The notes: generated from the letters alone by a model not told the origin. Positions 10,277 to 19,424 are shown, counted from the first letter of the stretch. The stretch is DNA of 64,000 bases from Pseudomonas viridiflava (GCF_003702045.1 NZ_RBTP01000042.1:124001-188000), one strand, 5' to 3'. Numbers and translations are program-made.

Positions 10277-11215
10277 ATGAACACTACAATTATTACAGAT
10301 GTTCGAGAGCGTTTAGGCGTCACCACGCTGTCGGAGGGTCATCAAGTCGCCATGAATAGCGCATTTCTGGACATGGATCTGCTGTTGTGCGGGGAAACCG
10401 GCACGGGCAAAGACACCTTGGCCAATGCCGTTCACGAACTGTCCAGTCGCTCAGGGCCTTTCGTTGGCATGAACTGCGCAGCCATCCCCGAAAGCCTGGC
10501 CGAAAGCCAGCTTTTCGGCGTGTCCAATGGCGCCTTTACCGGCGTTTGCCGTTCGCGTCAGGGGTACATCGAGGCCTCCAGCGGCGGCACGCTTTACCTG
10601 GATGAGATCGACAGCATGCCGTTGAGCCTTCAGGCCAAGTTGCTGCATGTGCTCGAGAATCGAGGCGTCGAACGTCTCGGCTCGACCGAGTTTATCCCCG
10701 TGGATTTACGGGTGATTGCTTCTGCCCAGCGCCCGCTGGATGAACTGGTGGAACAAGGACTTTTCCGTCGCGACCTGTTTTTCAGGCTCAATGCATTGAC
10801 GCTCCAGTTGCCCGCTCTGCGCATGCGTCGCGAACAGATCTTGCCGTTGTTCGACCAGTTCACCCAGGACATTGCCGCCGAGTTCGGTCGTAGCGCTCCC
10901 GTGCTGGACAGCAGGCGGGTGCAGATCTTGCTCAGCCATGACTGGTCCGGCAACATCCGCGAACTCAAGTCTGCCGCCAAGCGGTTCGTGCTGGGCTTCT
11001 CGTTGCTGGGTGCCGAGTTGCTCGAATCGGAACAGCTTGATACCTGTCTGCGTACCCAACTGCGAGTGATCGAAAAAAGGCTCATCCAGGATGCGCTCAA
11101 GCGGCATCGGCACAACGTCGACGCGGTGCTCCAGGAGCTTGAGCTGCCGCGGCGCACGTTGTATCACCGTATGAAAGAGTTGGGGGTTGCGGCGCAAATC
11201 GCCGTCGCTTCCTGA
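10277..11215 (+). CDS. hrpR: HrpR, sigma-54 enhancer-binding activator
   Basis: 312 residues made only of an AAA+ central domain and a short DNA-binding tail; the receiver domain usual in NtrC proteins is absent, typical of HrpR/HrpS. Visible motifs: Walker A GETGTGKD (39-46), the sigma-54 contact loop GAFTG (85-89), Walker B in GGTLYLDEID (about 103-112) and a Fis-like helix-turn-helix at the C terminus (ELELPRRTLYHRMKEL). HrpR and HrpS form a hetero-hexamer that activates hrpL from a sigma-54 promoter (established knowledge). hrpS follows 46 bases downstream. Confidence 0.97.
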   Translation: MNTTIITDVRERLGVTTLSEGHQVAMNSAFLDMDLLLCGETGTGKDTLANAVHELSSRSGPFVGMNCAAIPESLAESQLFGVSNGAFTGVCRSRQGYIEASSGGTLYLDEIDSMPLSLQAKLLHVLENRGVERLGSTEFIPVDLRVIASAQRPLDELVEQGLFRRDLFFRLNALTLQLPALRMRREQILPLFDQFTQDIAAEFGRSAPVLDSRRVQILLSHDWSGNIRELKSAAKRFVLGFSLLGAELLESEQLDTCLRTQLRVIEKRLIQDALKRHRHNVDAVLQELELPRRTLYHRMKELGVAAQIAVAS

Positions 11216-11261
11216 TCGGATTCTCTTGTGTTTATGCACCACTGCTTTGTAGAGGCTATGG

Positions 11262-12170
11262 ATGATTGTTCAAGATGGATTCGATGATGATCTGGACCAC
11301 GAGCGTGTTCCAAATCTGGGAATCGTGGCCGAAAGTATTTCTCAACTGGGCATCGATGTGCTGCTGTCGGGGGAAACCGGCACCGGTAAAGACACCATTG
11401 CCAAACGCATCCACGGGTTGTCCGGTCGCAAAGGCCGTTTCGTTGCGATGAACTGCGCGGCCATTCCCGAGTCGTTGGCAGAGAGTGAGCTGTTCGGCGT
11501 AGTCAGCGGCGCGTACACCGGCGCTGATCGTTCCCGGGCGGGCTATATCGAAGCGGCACAGGGCGGTACGTTGTACCTGGATGAGATCGATAGCATGTCG
11601 CTCAGCCTGCAGGCCAAGCTGCTGCGTGTTCTGGAAACCCGGGCGCTGGAACGATTGGGGTCGACTGCCTCGATCAAGCTGGATGTCTGCGTGATCGCGT
11701 CGGCCCAACGCTCGCTGGACGACGCGGTGGAAGAGGGCGCCTTTCGTCGCGACCTGTACTTCCGCCTCAATGTGCTGACCCTGAAGTTGCCACCCCTGCG
11801 TGCTCAGCCGGAACGCGTCGTGCCTCTGTTTCTGCGTTTTGCAACGGCCGTTGCAAGGGAGCTGAATGTGCTGGTTCCCAAGCTTTGCCCACAGTTGCAG
11901 CAAGTGCTACTGGACCATGACTGGCCCGGAAACATTCGTGAGTTGAAGGCCGCAGCCAAACGGTTCGTGCTCGGTCTGCCGTTGCTTGGCGTCGGGCCTG
12001 CCGAGGAGGAGCGTCACGGGTGCGGGCTCAAGATGCAACTGCGTGCAATCGAAAAAGCGCTGATTCAGGAGGCTCTCAAGCGCCACCAGAACTGCGTCGA
12101 CTCGGTGAGCCAGGAGCTGGATATGCCGCGCCGTACGCTGTACCGACGCCTCAAGGAATTGCAGATCTGA
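11262..12170 (+). CDS. hrpS: HrpS, sigma-54 enhancer-binding activator
   Basis: 302 residues, paralogous to HrpR along its whole length: Walker A GETGTGKD (37-44), loop GAYTG (83-87), Walker B GGTLYLDEID and a C-terminal helix-turn-helix (ELDMPRRTLYRRLKEL). The substrate loop has Tyr where HrpR has Phe. HrpS is the partner bound and inhibited by HrpV; HrpG relieves this (established knowledge; hrpG and hrpV lie at 16307 and 19045 here). It is co-transcribed with hrpR. A T-rich stretch follows the stop, and the hrpA promoter begins 19 bases later. Confidence 0.97.
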   Translation: MIVQDGFDDDLDHERVPNLGIVAESISQLGIDVLLSGETGTGKDTIAKRIHGLSGRKGRFVAMNCAAIPESLAESELFGVVSGAYTGADRSRAGYIEAAQGGTLYLDEIDSMSLSLQAKLLRVLETRALERLGSTASIKLDVCVIASAQRSLDDAVEEGAFRRDLYFRLNVLTLKLPPLRAQPERVVPLFLRFATAVARELNVLVPKLCPQLQQVLLDHDWPGNIRELKAAAKRFVLGLPLLGVGPAEEERHGCGLKMQLRAIEKALIQEALKRHQNCVDSVSQELDMPRRTLYRRLKELQI

Positions 12171-12189
12171 TTTTTTTTGCAAGCACGCT

Positions 12190-12218
12190 GGAACCGATTC
12201 ACTGGCCGTCGCCACCTA
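12190..12218 (+). promoter_or_regulatory. hrp box of the hrpA-Z-B-hrcJ-hrpD-E operon
   Basis: GGAACC, 16 bases, CCACCTA: a perfect HrpL-dependent promoter, 46 bases before hrpA. Confidence 0.93.
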
Positions 12219-12264
12219 GCTGTACCAAGCAATTACGCTTGTTTAGACGAAGGGGCACAAGGTT

Positions 12265-12591
12265 ATGACAGTCACTAGTTCACTTTCCGGCTTGGCAAAC
12301 AAAGTCATCAACACTGGCGGTGGCGTGGCCCAAGGTATCAATAGCGGCAAAAGCGCCATTGATCGCAACGTCGCGCTGACAAAGAACACTGGCAGCACCG
12401 ACAGCATCGACGCCACCCGCGACACCATCCGCAGCGGTGACAAGAAAAGCGCCGAACTGGACAGCACTGCTGACAGCGAAAACGGGCTGCTGCGTGAGAC
12501 GAGCATGATGGCAGGTTTCGAGGACAAAAAAGAGGCACTTTCAAACCAGATCGTTGCGAGCAAGATCAGAAACTCTGTCGTTCAGTTCTGA
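12265..12591 (+). CDS. hrpA: HrpA, Hrp pilus subunit
   Basis: 108 residues, small, Ser/Asn/Gly-rich, with no cysteine and a helical C terminus (EALSNQIVASKIRNSVVQF). Length and C-terminal character fit the HrpA pilin, which polymerises into the extracellular pilus that crosses the plant cell wall and conducts effectors. Pilins vary strongly among P. syringae lineages; this one looks like the pathovar syringae/glycinea type rather than the tomato type, an impression from memory that an alignment would test. First gene of its operon; a hairpin follows the stop. Confidence 0.93.
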   Translation: MTVTSSLSGLANKVINTGGGVAQGINSGKSAIDRNVALTKNTGSTDSIDATRDTIRSGDKKSAELDSTADSENGLLRETSMMAGFEDKKEALSNQIVASKIRNSVVQF

Positions 12592-12601
12592 CTTTTGAGT
12601 G

Positions 12602-12620
12602 CCCCTTCGCAGTGAAGGGG
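12602..12620 (+). other. Stem-loop between hrpA and hrpZ
   Basis: CCCCTTC (12602-12608) pairs perfectly with GAAGGGG (12614-12620) around a 5-base loop, without a T-run. Such a structure can stabilise the abundant pilin message 3' end and reduce readthrough into hrpZ. Confidence 0.6.
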
Positions 12621-12642
12621 CTGCTACCTTGAGGGGAATGTG

Positions 12643-13656
12643 ATGCAGAGTCTAAGTCTTAACAGCTCGTTGCAGAGCCCGACCATGTCGCTTGTGTTGG
12701 TACGCCCTGAAGCAAGCGCAAGTACGTCCAGCAAGGCGTTACAGGATGTCATCGCGCAATTGGCTCATGAGCTGATGCAGAACGGTCAACTGGACCAAAG
12801 CTCGCCACTGGGCAAAATGCTCGCCAAGGCGATGGACGCGGATGGCACTGCTGGCGGCGGTCTTGAAGACATAAAAGCCGCGCTGGACAAGCTGATCCAC
12901 GAAAAGCTGGGCGACAATTTTGGTGCCTCCGCGGACAGTCCTGCCGCAGGCGCCGGACAGCCCGACCTGATGACGCAAGTGCTGAACGGTTTGGCAAAGG
13001 CGGCACTTAACGATCTGTTGACCAAGCAGAGCAACGGAACGAGTTTTTCCGAAGATGATATGCCGATGCTGAAAAAGATCGCGCAATTCATGGATGACAA
13101 CCCCGCCCAGTTTCCCGCTCCGGATGCAGGCTCATGGGCCAAGGAACTCACCGAAGACAATTTTCTGGACGGTGATGAAACCGCTCAGTTTCGCTCCGCC
13201 CTGGACATCATTGGTCAGCAATTGGGTAGCCAGCAGAACGAAGCCGGTGGCATGAGCGCAGGCGGTGGTCTGGGCAGCCCGACGGATTCGTTCCAGGATC
13301 CCGCGAGCGATTTGACGACCAGCTTCAATGGCGGTTCGTCGGGGGAAGGTGCTTCCAGCCTCGGCAAAATGGTGGGGGAAATGGTGGATTTGGGGTTGCA
13401 GTCGGTCTTGTCCGGCGGCGGTCTGGGCTCCTCGTCTTCCCCGGTCCGGCAGCCCGGCAGTCAACCCGACAGTGTGGCGACGGACTTCGACATGGGGCGG
13501 TTATTGGGCGGCCTGTTTGAAAAAGGGCTGGAAGTCTCGCTTCAGGGCAGCCTGGGCAGTAATGCAGGCGGTGATCTGAAGACCAGTGCCGCAGACATCG
13601 CAGGCATGCTCGTCCAAACCCTCATGCAAAACCGTCAGAACCAGGCTGTTGCCTGA
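12643..13656 (+). CDS. hrpZ: HrpZ harpin
   Basis: 337 residues from the ATG at 12643, chosen because the family begins MQSLSLNSS and GAGGGGA lies 5 bases upstream; a GTG at 12640 is an alternative. Glycine-rich, lacking cysteine, heat-stable in character, with acidic EF-hand-like stretches ([15 protein letters not shown]). HrpZ is secreted by the Hrp system, binds lipids, forms pores and elicits the hypersensitive response (established knowledge). The region from about residue 200 to 300 is low-complexity and differs most from the textbook protein. Confidence 0.95.
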   Translation: MQSLSLNSSLQSPTMSLVLVRPEASASTSSKALQDVIAQLAHELMQNGQLDQSSPLGKMLAKAMDADGTAGGGLEDIKAALDKLIHEKLGDNFGASADSPAAGAGQPDLMTQVLNGLAKAALNDLLTKQSNGTSFSEDDMPMLKKIAQFMDDNPAQFPAPDAGSWAKELTEDNFLDGDETAQFRSALDIIGQQLGSQQNEAGGMSAGGGLGSPTDSFQDPASDLTTSFNGGSSGEGASSLGKMVGEMVDLGLQSVLSGGGLGSSSSPVRQPGSQPDSVATDFDMGRLLGGLFEKGLEVSLQGSLGSNAGGDLKTSAADIAGMLVQTLMQNRQNQAVA

Positions 13657-13682
13657 CTGATATCCGCCTGGAGAAGAATCAC

Positions 13683-14057
13683 GTGACCATTTCCCATCTC
13701 AGTAAAGTCAAAAGCCTCTCGCCAGAGCTTGAGCAGGAGGTGCCCCAAGGTCTCGTTGCAGAGCCTGACCAGGCGGATGTCGATTTATTCAGCGCCGCCA
13801 TGCGGCCCGATGCGGTGTCTAAAGGTGCCCCGCTTTCCGAGCATATCGCCAGTGCGATTTCCGGTGGGTTGGGCGAAACCGAAAAAATGTCTCAGCAAGC
13901 CATGCGGTCTATGAAAAAGGCAGCAGGCAGTGCCGATGCAATGGACATCGCGGCGATGACCCGAACACTCTCGCAATGCTCACTTCAGACTGCGTTCGCA
14001 ACCAAGGTCGTAAGCAAGACCGCGCAAGCGGTCGATAAGCTGACCAACCTGCAGTAG
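13683..14057 (+). CDS. hrpB: HrpB, inner rod / needle-associated protein
   Basis: 124 residues beginning with GTG; the sequence matches the family profile of a small helical protein with a C-terminal amphipathic helix (TAFATKVVSKTAQAVDKLTNL). In type III systems this position (YscI-like) is held by the inner rod protein that anchors the pilus in the basal body. A secreted early substrate in P. syringae. It sits 26 bases after hrpZ and 9 before hrcJ. Confidence 0.9.
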   Translation: MTISHLSKVKSLSPELEQEVPQGLVAEPDQADVDLFSAAMRPDAVSKGAPLSEHIASAISGGLGETEKMSQQAMRSMKKAAGSADAMDIAAMTRTLSQCSLQTAFATKVVSKTAQAVDKLTNLQ

Positions 14058-14066
14058 AGGTTCTCC

Positions 14067-14873
14067 GTGAGATTTCTGAGTGCAGGGCTGCTGCTGTTGT
14101 GCATGCTGATGCTCGGCGGGTGCAGTGACGAAACCGATCTGTTCACCGGCATGTCCGAGCAGGATTCCAACGAGGTGGTCGCACGCCTCGCCGATCAGCA
14201 CATCGATGCGCGCAAGCGTCTGGAGAAAGGCGGCGTTGTGGTGACGGTCGCAACCCAGGACATGAATCGGGCCGTACGCGTGCTCGATGCGGCGGGGTTA
14301 CCCCGCCAGTCACGTACCAGTCTGGGGGAGATCTTCAAAAAAGAGGGGGTGATCTCCACCCCTCTTGAGGAGCGCGCACGTTACATCTATGCACTGTCTC
14401 AAGAGCTGGAAGCGACCTTGTCGCAGATTGACGGGGTGATCGTGGCCAGGGTTCACGTTGTCCTGCCTGAACGCATTGCGCCAGGGGAGCCGGTCCAGCC
14501 TGCATCCGCTGCGGTGTTCATCAAACACTCGACGGCCCTGGACCCCGACAGCGTGCGTGGACGAATCCAGCAAATGGTTGCCAGCAGTATTCCCGGCATG
14601 TCGACACAGGCTGCGGAGTCGAAGAAGTTCTCCATCGTCTTCGTGCCCGCGTCGGAATTTCAGGAAACCACCCAATGGGTCAGTTTTGGCCCGTTCAAGC
14701 TGGACAGCGTCAATCTGCCGTTCTGGAACCTCATGCTCTGGCTGGTGCCGGGGGCTGTCGCACTGGTGCTGTTGATCGTGGTCATGCTGTTGCGCGGTGA
14801 CTGGCGCGCCGCTGTATTGCAGCGGGTTGGTCTGGGCCGGCGTGGCAGCTCGAATCTTCCGGCACGCACATGA
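14067..14873 (+). CDS. hrcJ: HrcJ, inner-membrane ring lipoprotein (SctJ)
   Basis: 268 residues with a GTG start. Lipoprotein signal ends at LGGC (Cys 19). The YscJ/FliF fold follows: the motif LARLADQHIDA, the GLPRQSRTSLGEIF segment and the linker SQELEATLSQIDGVIVARVHVVLPE. A single transmembrane helix lies near residues 220-240 (LMLWLVPGAVALVLLIVVML), followed by a basic cytoplasmic tail. It forms the periplasmic/inner-membrane ring of the basal body. Its stop overlaps the hrpD start. Confidence 0.96.
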   Translation: MRFLSAGLLLLCMLMLGGCSDETDLFTGMSEQDSNEVVARLADQHIDARKRLEKGGVVVTVATQDMNRAVRVLDAAGLPRQSRTSLGEIFKKEGVISTPLEERARYIYALSQELEATLSQIDGVIVARVHVVLPERIAPGEPVQPASAAVFIKHSTALDPDSVRGRIQQMVASSIPGMSTQAAESKKFSIVFVPASEFQETTQWVSFGPFKLDSVNLPFWNLMLWLVPGAVALVLLIVVMLLRGDWRAAVLQRVGLGRRGSSNLPART

Positions 14874-15400
14874 CGGGCTCTACCGCCCAGGATCTATGGG
14901 CCCACTGGTGGTGCAATCCGTGGCGGTGGGCCCATCCGTCCTGGCAGCAACGGTTCGCCGAGCAGCAGGGCATCCCGATGCAGGCGTGTGACTCACTGAT
15001 GAGCAGTCGACACACGGTGTTTCTCAAAAGCGTGGGCATCGAGCCCAGCCAGCCGCCCGAACCGGTCGAGCCGTTGATGAGCTGGATTGCCTTGTCGCCT
15101 GCGCAGCGGGACAAAGCACTGGTGCTGGCCCAACTCATCTGTTTCTCCCGGACTCAAACCGAAGGTGTTGACGGGCAGTGGTGCTGGGGCTTGACCAAAG
15201 CATTGCGGCCCGGTGTCTGGCTGGCTCCCGAGGTGGTCGATATACGCACCGTGTTGGGCGCCTGGCTGGGCCACGCTTACTGGTCGCGGCTGCGCCTCGC
15301 CTGGCCGGCAGAAGCGGTCATCGACGACCTTTGCGAAGCACCGGATAACAAACTTCAAACGTTGTGGCAGGCCGTTATGTGGCGTGTCTCGGCGGCCTGA
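14870..15400 (+). CDS. hrpD: HrpD, accessory type III protein (SctK-like)
   Basis: 176 residues, tryptophan-rich (WAHWWCNPWRWAHPSW at the start). It overlaps hrcJ by four bases (ATGA), so translation is coupled. The position between hrcJ and the stator gene hrpE fits the YscK/SctK sorting-platform component. Sequence similarity among these proteins is low, so the SctK role is inferred from synteny. Confidence 0.88.
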   Translation: MTGSTAQDLWAHWWCNPWRWAHPSWQQRFAEQQGIPMQACDSLMSSRHTVFLKSVGIEPSQPPEPVEPLMSWIALSPAQRDKALVLAQLICFSRTQTEGVDGQWCWGLTKALRPGVWLAPEVVDIRTVLGAWLGHAYWSRLRLAWPAEAVIDDLCEAPDNKLQTLWQAVMWRVSAA

Positions 15401-15440
15401 ATTCGATTTTTTTCCTGAATCATCCGCGCCGGAGTTTCCC

Positions 15441-16022
15441 ATGTTTGCCAAACGCAGTATTGCGCTGACGACCGCTGCGCTGTTGCCGGAACCGATCGTG
15501 CGCCGTGAAACCATCGCCGAGAGCCTGTTGGCCCAAGACATTCTGGCTGAGGCACAGGTACAGGTCCGAGAAATGATCACTCGCCAGCAGGCGCAATCAG
15601 ACCGACTTCAGCAACAGGCACTGGCCGAGTTCTGGGTATCGGCCAATGTGTTTCTGGCTGATCTCAAGAGGCAGCGTGAAGCGCTGCAGCAACAGGCGAT
15701 GGAAACGGTTGAGCAGTTATTGAGCGACTCACTGAAGCAGTTACTGGACCAAACCTCGCTCGCCGAGCGGGCCCGGGCACTGGCCAGAAATCTGGCGGCC
15801 AGCCAGCTCAATGACGCGGTGGCCACGTTGAGCGCGCATCCGGACATTGCCGATACGGTCGCCGAATGGTTGGCGGCCAGTCGGTTTGCCCAGCACTGGC
15901 AGCTCAAGCGCGATGCTGCGATTGCGGTCGAGAGTCTGCGTCTGAGCGACGCCAATGGTGCGTTCGACATCGAGTGGACGACGCTGCGCAATGGGTTGGC
16001 AGGTGAAGGGTCACCTGCCTGA
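15441..16022 (+). CDS. hrpE: HrpE, ATPase stator / regulator (SctL, FliH-like)
   Basis: 193 residues from the ATG at 15441 (family start MFAKRSIAL). Residues about 40-110 form a Gln/Glu-rich coiled coil, and the C-terminal half is globular, as in FliH/YscL proteins that hold the export ATPase HrcN at the base of the machine. The start lies 40 bases after the hrpD stop. Last gene of the hrpA operon. Confidence 0.93.
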   Translation: MFAKRSIALTTAALLPEPIVRRETIAESLLAQDILAEAQVQVREMITRQQAQSDRLQQQALAEFWVSANVFLADLKRQREALQQQAMETVEQLLSDSLKQLLDQTSLAERARALARNLAASQLNDAVATLSAHPDIADTVAEWLAASRFAQHWQLKRDAAIAVESLRLSDANGAFDIEWTTLRNGLAGEGSPA

Positions 16023-16043
16023 AACCACTGTTGCAGCAAAATT

Positions 16044-16072
16044 GGAACCGCTCTAGGGGTTTGCTCCACTCA
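16044..16072 (+). promoter_or_regulatory. hrp box of the hrpF-G-hrcC-hrpT-V operon
   Basis: GGAACC, 16 bases, CCACTCA: perfect consensus, 33 bases before the hrpF ATG. Confidence 0.92.
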
Positions 16073-16104
16073 AGGTTTGAACCTTTTTGCTGGAGCATCC
16101 GTGC

Positions 16105-16329
16105 ATGATCAGTTTCAAGTCATTGCAAAATAACCTCGACACCACCACGACCCGTGCCATGTCCCAAATCGATGACGTTCTGGGCGGGGGTAACGGACCT
16201 ATCACTGCCGACGATATCGATGCGTTCAGCGAAGCCAGCCAGCAGGTGGCTGTCGCCTCCAACGTTGCTGACCAGTGCCAGCAAGCCAGCTACAAACTGA
16301 CCAAAAATGTCATCGATGGATTTCAGTGA
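16105..16329 (+). CDS. hrpF: HrpF, small type III component
   Basis: 74 residues from the ATG at 16105 (MISFKSLQNN), the length known for HrpF in P. syringae; an in-frame TTG at 16087 is less likely. The predicted helical pattern, small size and absence of a signal peptide resemble YscE/YscF-sized chaperone-type proteins; HrpF is needed for pilus assembly and can interact with the pilin HrpA. First gene after the hrp box; its end overlaps the start of hrpG. Confidence 0.9.
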   Translation: MISFKSLQNNLDTTTTRAMSQIDDVLGGGNGPITADDIDAFSEASQQVAVASNVADQCQQASYKLTKNVIDGFQ

Positions 16330-16747
16330 TTTTGAGGCGGTCCTCGGGCAGTGGTGTGCTCAGCGTCCGCTGACCCCGCTGGACTGCTGGGTCGACGACG
16401 CCAACGTGCGCCTGGAAGTGCAGGGCGACGGCGTGCGCTGCAGCATCGAATTGCTCGATCCATTCGATGCCAACGATCCCCAGCGCATCGAGGCGTTACT
16501 CAGTCAAGGTGGCGCAAGCCTGGCTTGCGCCTGTGACGGCGCGCTCGCCATTGACCCGCAGACGGGTTGCATGGTTCTGGTCTGCTGGATTCCCAACCCG
16601 TGTGGCCTCGATGATCTGCTCAATTATCTGGAAAGCCTGGCCAACCAGCGTGCGGCCTTGCTCAGCCTGATGCATACCACCCTCGTCACTAACGTGTCCG
16701 CCTTTTCCGGGCGCACGACCCTCAATCACCGGCAACCGGGAGTGTGA
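16307..16747 (+). CDS. hrpG: HrpG, chaperone-like anti-anti-activator
   Basis: 146 residues with the acidic alpha/beta character of a small type III chaperone. HrpG binds HrpV and so frees HrpS, linking secretion status to transcription (established knowledge). The start is uncertain: ATG 16307 overlaps hrpF by 23 bases, and a second in-frame ATG at 16316 is equally plausible. It ends two bases before hrcC. Confidence 0.9.
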   Translation: MSSMDFSDFEAVLGQWCAQRPLTPLDCWVDDANVRLEVQGDGVRCSIELLDPFDANDPQRIEALLSQGGASLACACDGALAIDPQTGCMVLVCWIPNPCGLDDLLNYLESLANQRAALLSLMHTTLVTNVSAFSGRTTLNHRQPGV

Positions 16748-16748
16748 A

Positions 16749-18842
16749 ATGCGTAAGGCCTTGATGTGGTTGCCTTTGTTGTTGATCGGGATGGTCCCAC
16801 CGACATGGGCGGCCATCCCCGATTCCTGGAAGCACACGGCCTACGCCTATGATGCTCGGGAAACTGAATTGAGTACGGCTTTGAGCGACTTTGCCAAAGA
16901 GTTCGGAATGGCGCTGGATATGGCACCGATTTCGGGGAAACTCGACGGCCGGATCCGCGCCCAAAACCCCCAGGAGTTTCTTGAGCGGCTCGCTCAGGAG
17001 TATCACTTCCAATGGTTTGTCTACAACGACACGCTGTACATCAGCCCGGCCAGTGAGCACACCTCGGCACGCATCGAAGTGTCCTCCGATGCCGTGGATG
17101 ACCTGCAGACCGCCTTGACTGATGTGGGCCTGCTGGACAAGCGCTTCGGTTGGGGCTCGCTGCCCAACGAAGGGGTCGTGCTGGTTCGCGGCCCTGCGAA
17201 GTACGTCGACCTGGTGCGTGACTACAGTAAAAAAGTCGACTCGACCGACAAGGGCGAAAAGCAGGACGTGGTCGTGTTCCCGCTCAAGTATGCGAACGCC
17301 GCGGATCGCACCATTCGGTATCGTGATCAGCAACTGACCGTCGCCGGTGTGGCGAGCATTCTTCAGGAGTTGCTGGACACCCGTTCTCGCGGCGATTCCA
17401 TCAACGGCGTCAACCTGTTGGGGCATGGTCGTCCAGGCGGTGGATTCTCGGAGGGCGGCGGTTCGGATGAACCCAATGTGCCTTACAACCTGAGTGCCAA
17501 CGGCATCGACACCGGTGCCCTGCAGCAAGGCCTTGACCGGGTCTTGAGCTACGGCAGCAAGAAGTCTGGCAAAGGTAAAGCCGGGGGTGGTCGTGCGAAC
17601 ATCCGCGTCAGTGCCGACGTTCGTAACAACGCGGTTCTGATCTATGACTTGCCTGACCGCAAGGCCATGTACGAGAAGCTGATCAAAGAGCTGGACGTCC
17701 CGCGCAATTTGATTGAAATCGATGCGGTGATCCTGGACATCGACCGTAACGAACTGGCTGAGCTGGCCAGCCGCTGGAACTTCAAATCGGGCGGCGTCAA
17801 TATGTTTGACGCGGGCACCACCTCGACACTGTTCATTCAGAATGCTGGCAAGTTCTCTGCCGAACTGCACGCGCTGGAAGGCAATGGCTCAGCGTCTGTG
17901 ATCGGCAATCCGTCGATTCTGACGCTGGAAAACCAACCCGCCGTGATTGACTTCAGTCGAACCGAGTACATCACCGCGACGTCCGAGCGTGTGGCCAATA
18001 TCGAGCCCATCACCGCTGGCACCAGCTTGCAGGTCATTCCACGCTCGCTGGATCACGATGGCAAACCTCAGGTGCAGCTGATTGTCGACATCGAGGACGG
18101 TCAAATCGATGTCTCGGACATCAATGCCGACCAGCCGAGCGTACGCAAAGGAAACGTCAGCACCCAGGCGGTCATCGCCGAGCATGGTTCACTGGTCGTC
18201 GGCGGATTTCATGGCCTTGAAGCCAATGACAAGGTTCACAAGATCCCGCTGCTGGGCGACATTCCCTACATCGGCAAACTGCTGTTTCAGTCGCGCAGCC
18301 GTGAAATCAATCACCGTGAGCGGTTGTTCATCCTGACGCCGCGACTGATTGGCGATCAGGTCAACCCGGCGCGCTACGTACAAAACGGTAACCCGCACGA
18401 CATCGATGCCCAGATGAAAACCATCAAGGAGCGTCGTGACGGCGGAGACCTGCCTACCCGGAACGATGTTCAGAATGTCTTCACGCAAATGGTCGACGGT
18501 GTTGCGCCACCCGGTATGCATACGGGCGAAACCATGCCCTTCGAAACCGACAGCCTCTGCGATCCGGGCGAGGGGCTGACACTTGATCAGACGCGTTCGC
18601 AGTGGTTTGTCCAGAAAGGTTGGGGCGTTGCGGTAGTGGTGGCGCACAACAACACCAACAAGCCGGTGCGTATCGACGAAAGCCGATGCGGCGGTCGCTG
18701 GGTGATCGGCGTTACTGCTTGGCCTCATGCATGGGTACAGCCGGGTGAGGAAAGCGAAGTGTACATCGCTATGCGCCAGCCTCAGCTATCGAAAATGGCC
18801 AAGGAAAGCAGACCTTCGCTGCTCAGGAGAACCGCACCATGA
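16749..18842 (+). CDS. hrcC: HrcC, outer-membrane secretin (SctC)
   Basis: 697 residues: signal peptide (cut near TWAA), N0/N1 domains (residues about 30-180), then a linker rich in Gly and Ser (210-280), and the C-terminal secretin domain with conserved stretches (VIGNPSILTLENQPAVI; HGSLVVGGFHG; KIPLLGDIPYIGKLF-type segment; RLFILTPRLIG). About 80 residues follow the secretin core. It forms the outer-membrane ring through which the pilus passes. Its stop overlaps hrpT (ATGA). Confidence 0.97.
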   Translation: MRKALMWLPLLLIGMVPPTWAAIPDSWKHTAYAYDARETELSTALSDFAKEFGMALDMAPISGKLDGRIRAQNPQEFLERLAQEYHFQWFVYNDTLYISPASEHTSARIEVSSDAVDDLQTALTDVGLLDKRFGWGSLPNEGVVLVRGPAKYVDLVRDYSKKVDSTDKGEKQDVVVFPLKYANAADRTIRYRDQQLTVAGVASILQELLDTRSRGDSINGVNLLGHGRPGGGFSEGGGSDEPNVPYNLSANGIDTGALQQGLDRVLSYGSKKSGKGKAGGGRANIRVSADVRNNAVLIYDLPDRKAMYEKLIKELDVPRNLIEIDAVILDIDRNELAELASRWNFKSGGVNMFDAGTTSTLFIQNAGKFSAELHALEGNGSASVIGNPSILTLENQPAVIDFSRTEYITATSERVANIEPITAGTSLQVIPRSLDHDGKPQVQLIVDIEDGQIDVSDINADQPSVRKGNVSTQAVIAEHGSLVVGGFHGLEANDKVHKIPLLGDIPYIGKLLFQSRSREINHRERLFILTPRLIGDQVNPARYVQNGNPHDIDAQMKTIKERRDGGDLPTRNDVQNVFTQMVDGVAPPGMHTGETMPFETDSLCDPGEGLTLDQTRSQWFVQKGWGVAVVVAHNNTNKPVRIDESRCGGRWVIGVTAWPHAWVQPGEESEVYIAMRQPQLSKMAKESRPSLLRRTAP

Positions 18843-19042
18843 AAAGCCGCAGTGTTGTCATATTGCTCGTTCTGCTCGCGACCCTGGCAGGATGCACGAC
18901 CAATGGCTGCAAGGGTTACGCCTGTAAACGGCCTGACTCCACCAACCGTGAACTGGTGATCTGGTGGCCGCCAGACATGCGTCAGGGGGTGGATGAAAGC
19001 GATCACGAGCAGGACTATACCGTTGTGCAGTTAAGGGACTGA
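18839..19042 (+). CDS. hrpT: HrpT, small outer-membrane lipoprotein
   Basis: 67 residues with a clear lipoprotein signal ending at LAGC (Cys 19), then a short polar mature part. It is thought to help the secretin HrcC reach the outer membrane, as pilotins do. It overlaps hrcC by four bases and lies two bases before hrpV. Confidence 0.93.
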   Translation: MKSRSVVILLVLLATLAGCTTNGCKGYACKRPDSTNRELVIWWPPDMRQGVDESDHEQDYTVVQLRD

Positions 19043-19044
19043 AG

Positions 19045-19392
19045 ATGATTGAGGTAACGGAAAAAGTGGCGTTCTACAGTCAGGTCGCCGCTCAAAATCC
19101 TGCCGTATGGCCCGTGGCAAGTGGGGTGGCTTTCGTCAGCCGTCGTGAATACCACGACTGGGGAATTGCACTTCACATCGAAGGCCGGGCGCTGCGCCCC
19201 GAACAATTGCGAGAGGCACTGCAGCTCAGGTTTTCAGAGGCAGAGCGGTTTAATAACTACTTCCTGTTTCTGGATGTACAGCGTGATTTTGTGGTGTGGC
19301 ATGCGGTCAGCGACGCGCCTGATTCAGTCACCAACCTGGATGACATCCGACGCAATGAGCTGATCCTGGCGGGACTTGTTCATTTGGCCTAG
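19045..19392 (+). CDS. hrpV: HrpV, negative regulator of HrpS
   Basis: 115 residues, soluble alpha/beta protein of chaperone size. HrpV binds HrpS and blocks activation of hrpL; HrpG reverses this (established knowledge). Last gene of the hrpF operon, followed by a strong terminator at 19425-19456. Confidence 0.93.
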   Translation: MIEVTEKVAFYSQVAAQNPAVWPVASGVAFVSRREYHDWGIALHIEGRALRPEQLREALQLRFSEAERFNNYFLFLDVQRDFVVWHAVSDAPDSVTNLDDIRRNELILAGLVHLA

Positions 19393-19424
19393 CCCCGTGA
19401 GGACGTCTGCTTGACTGAAAAATG

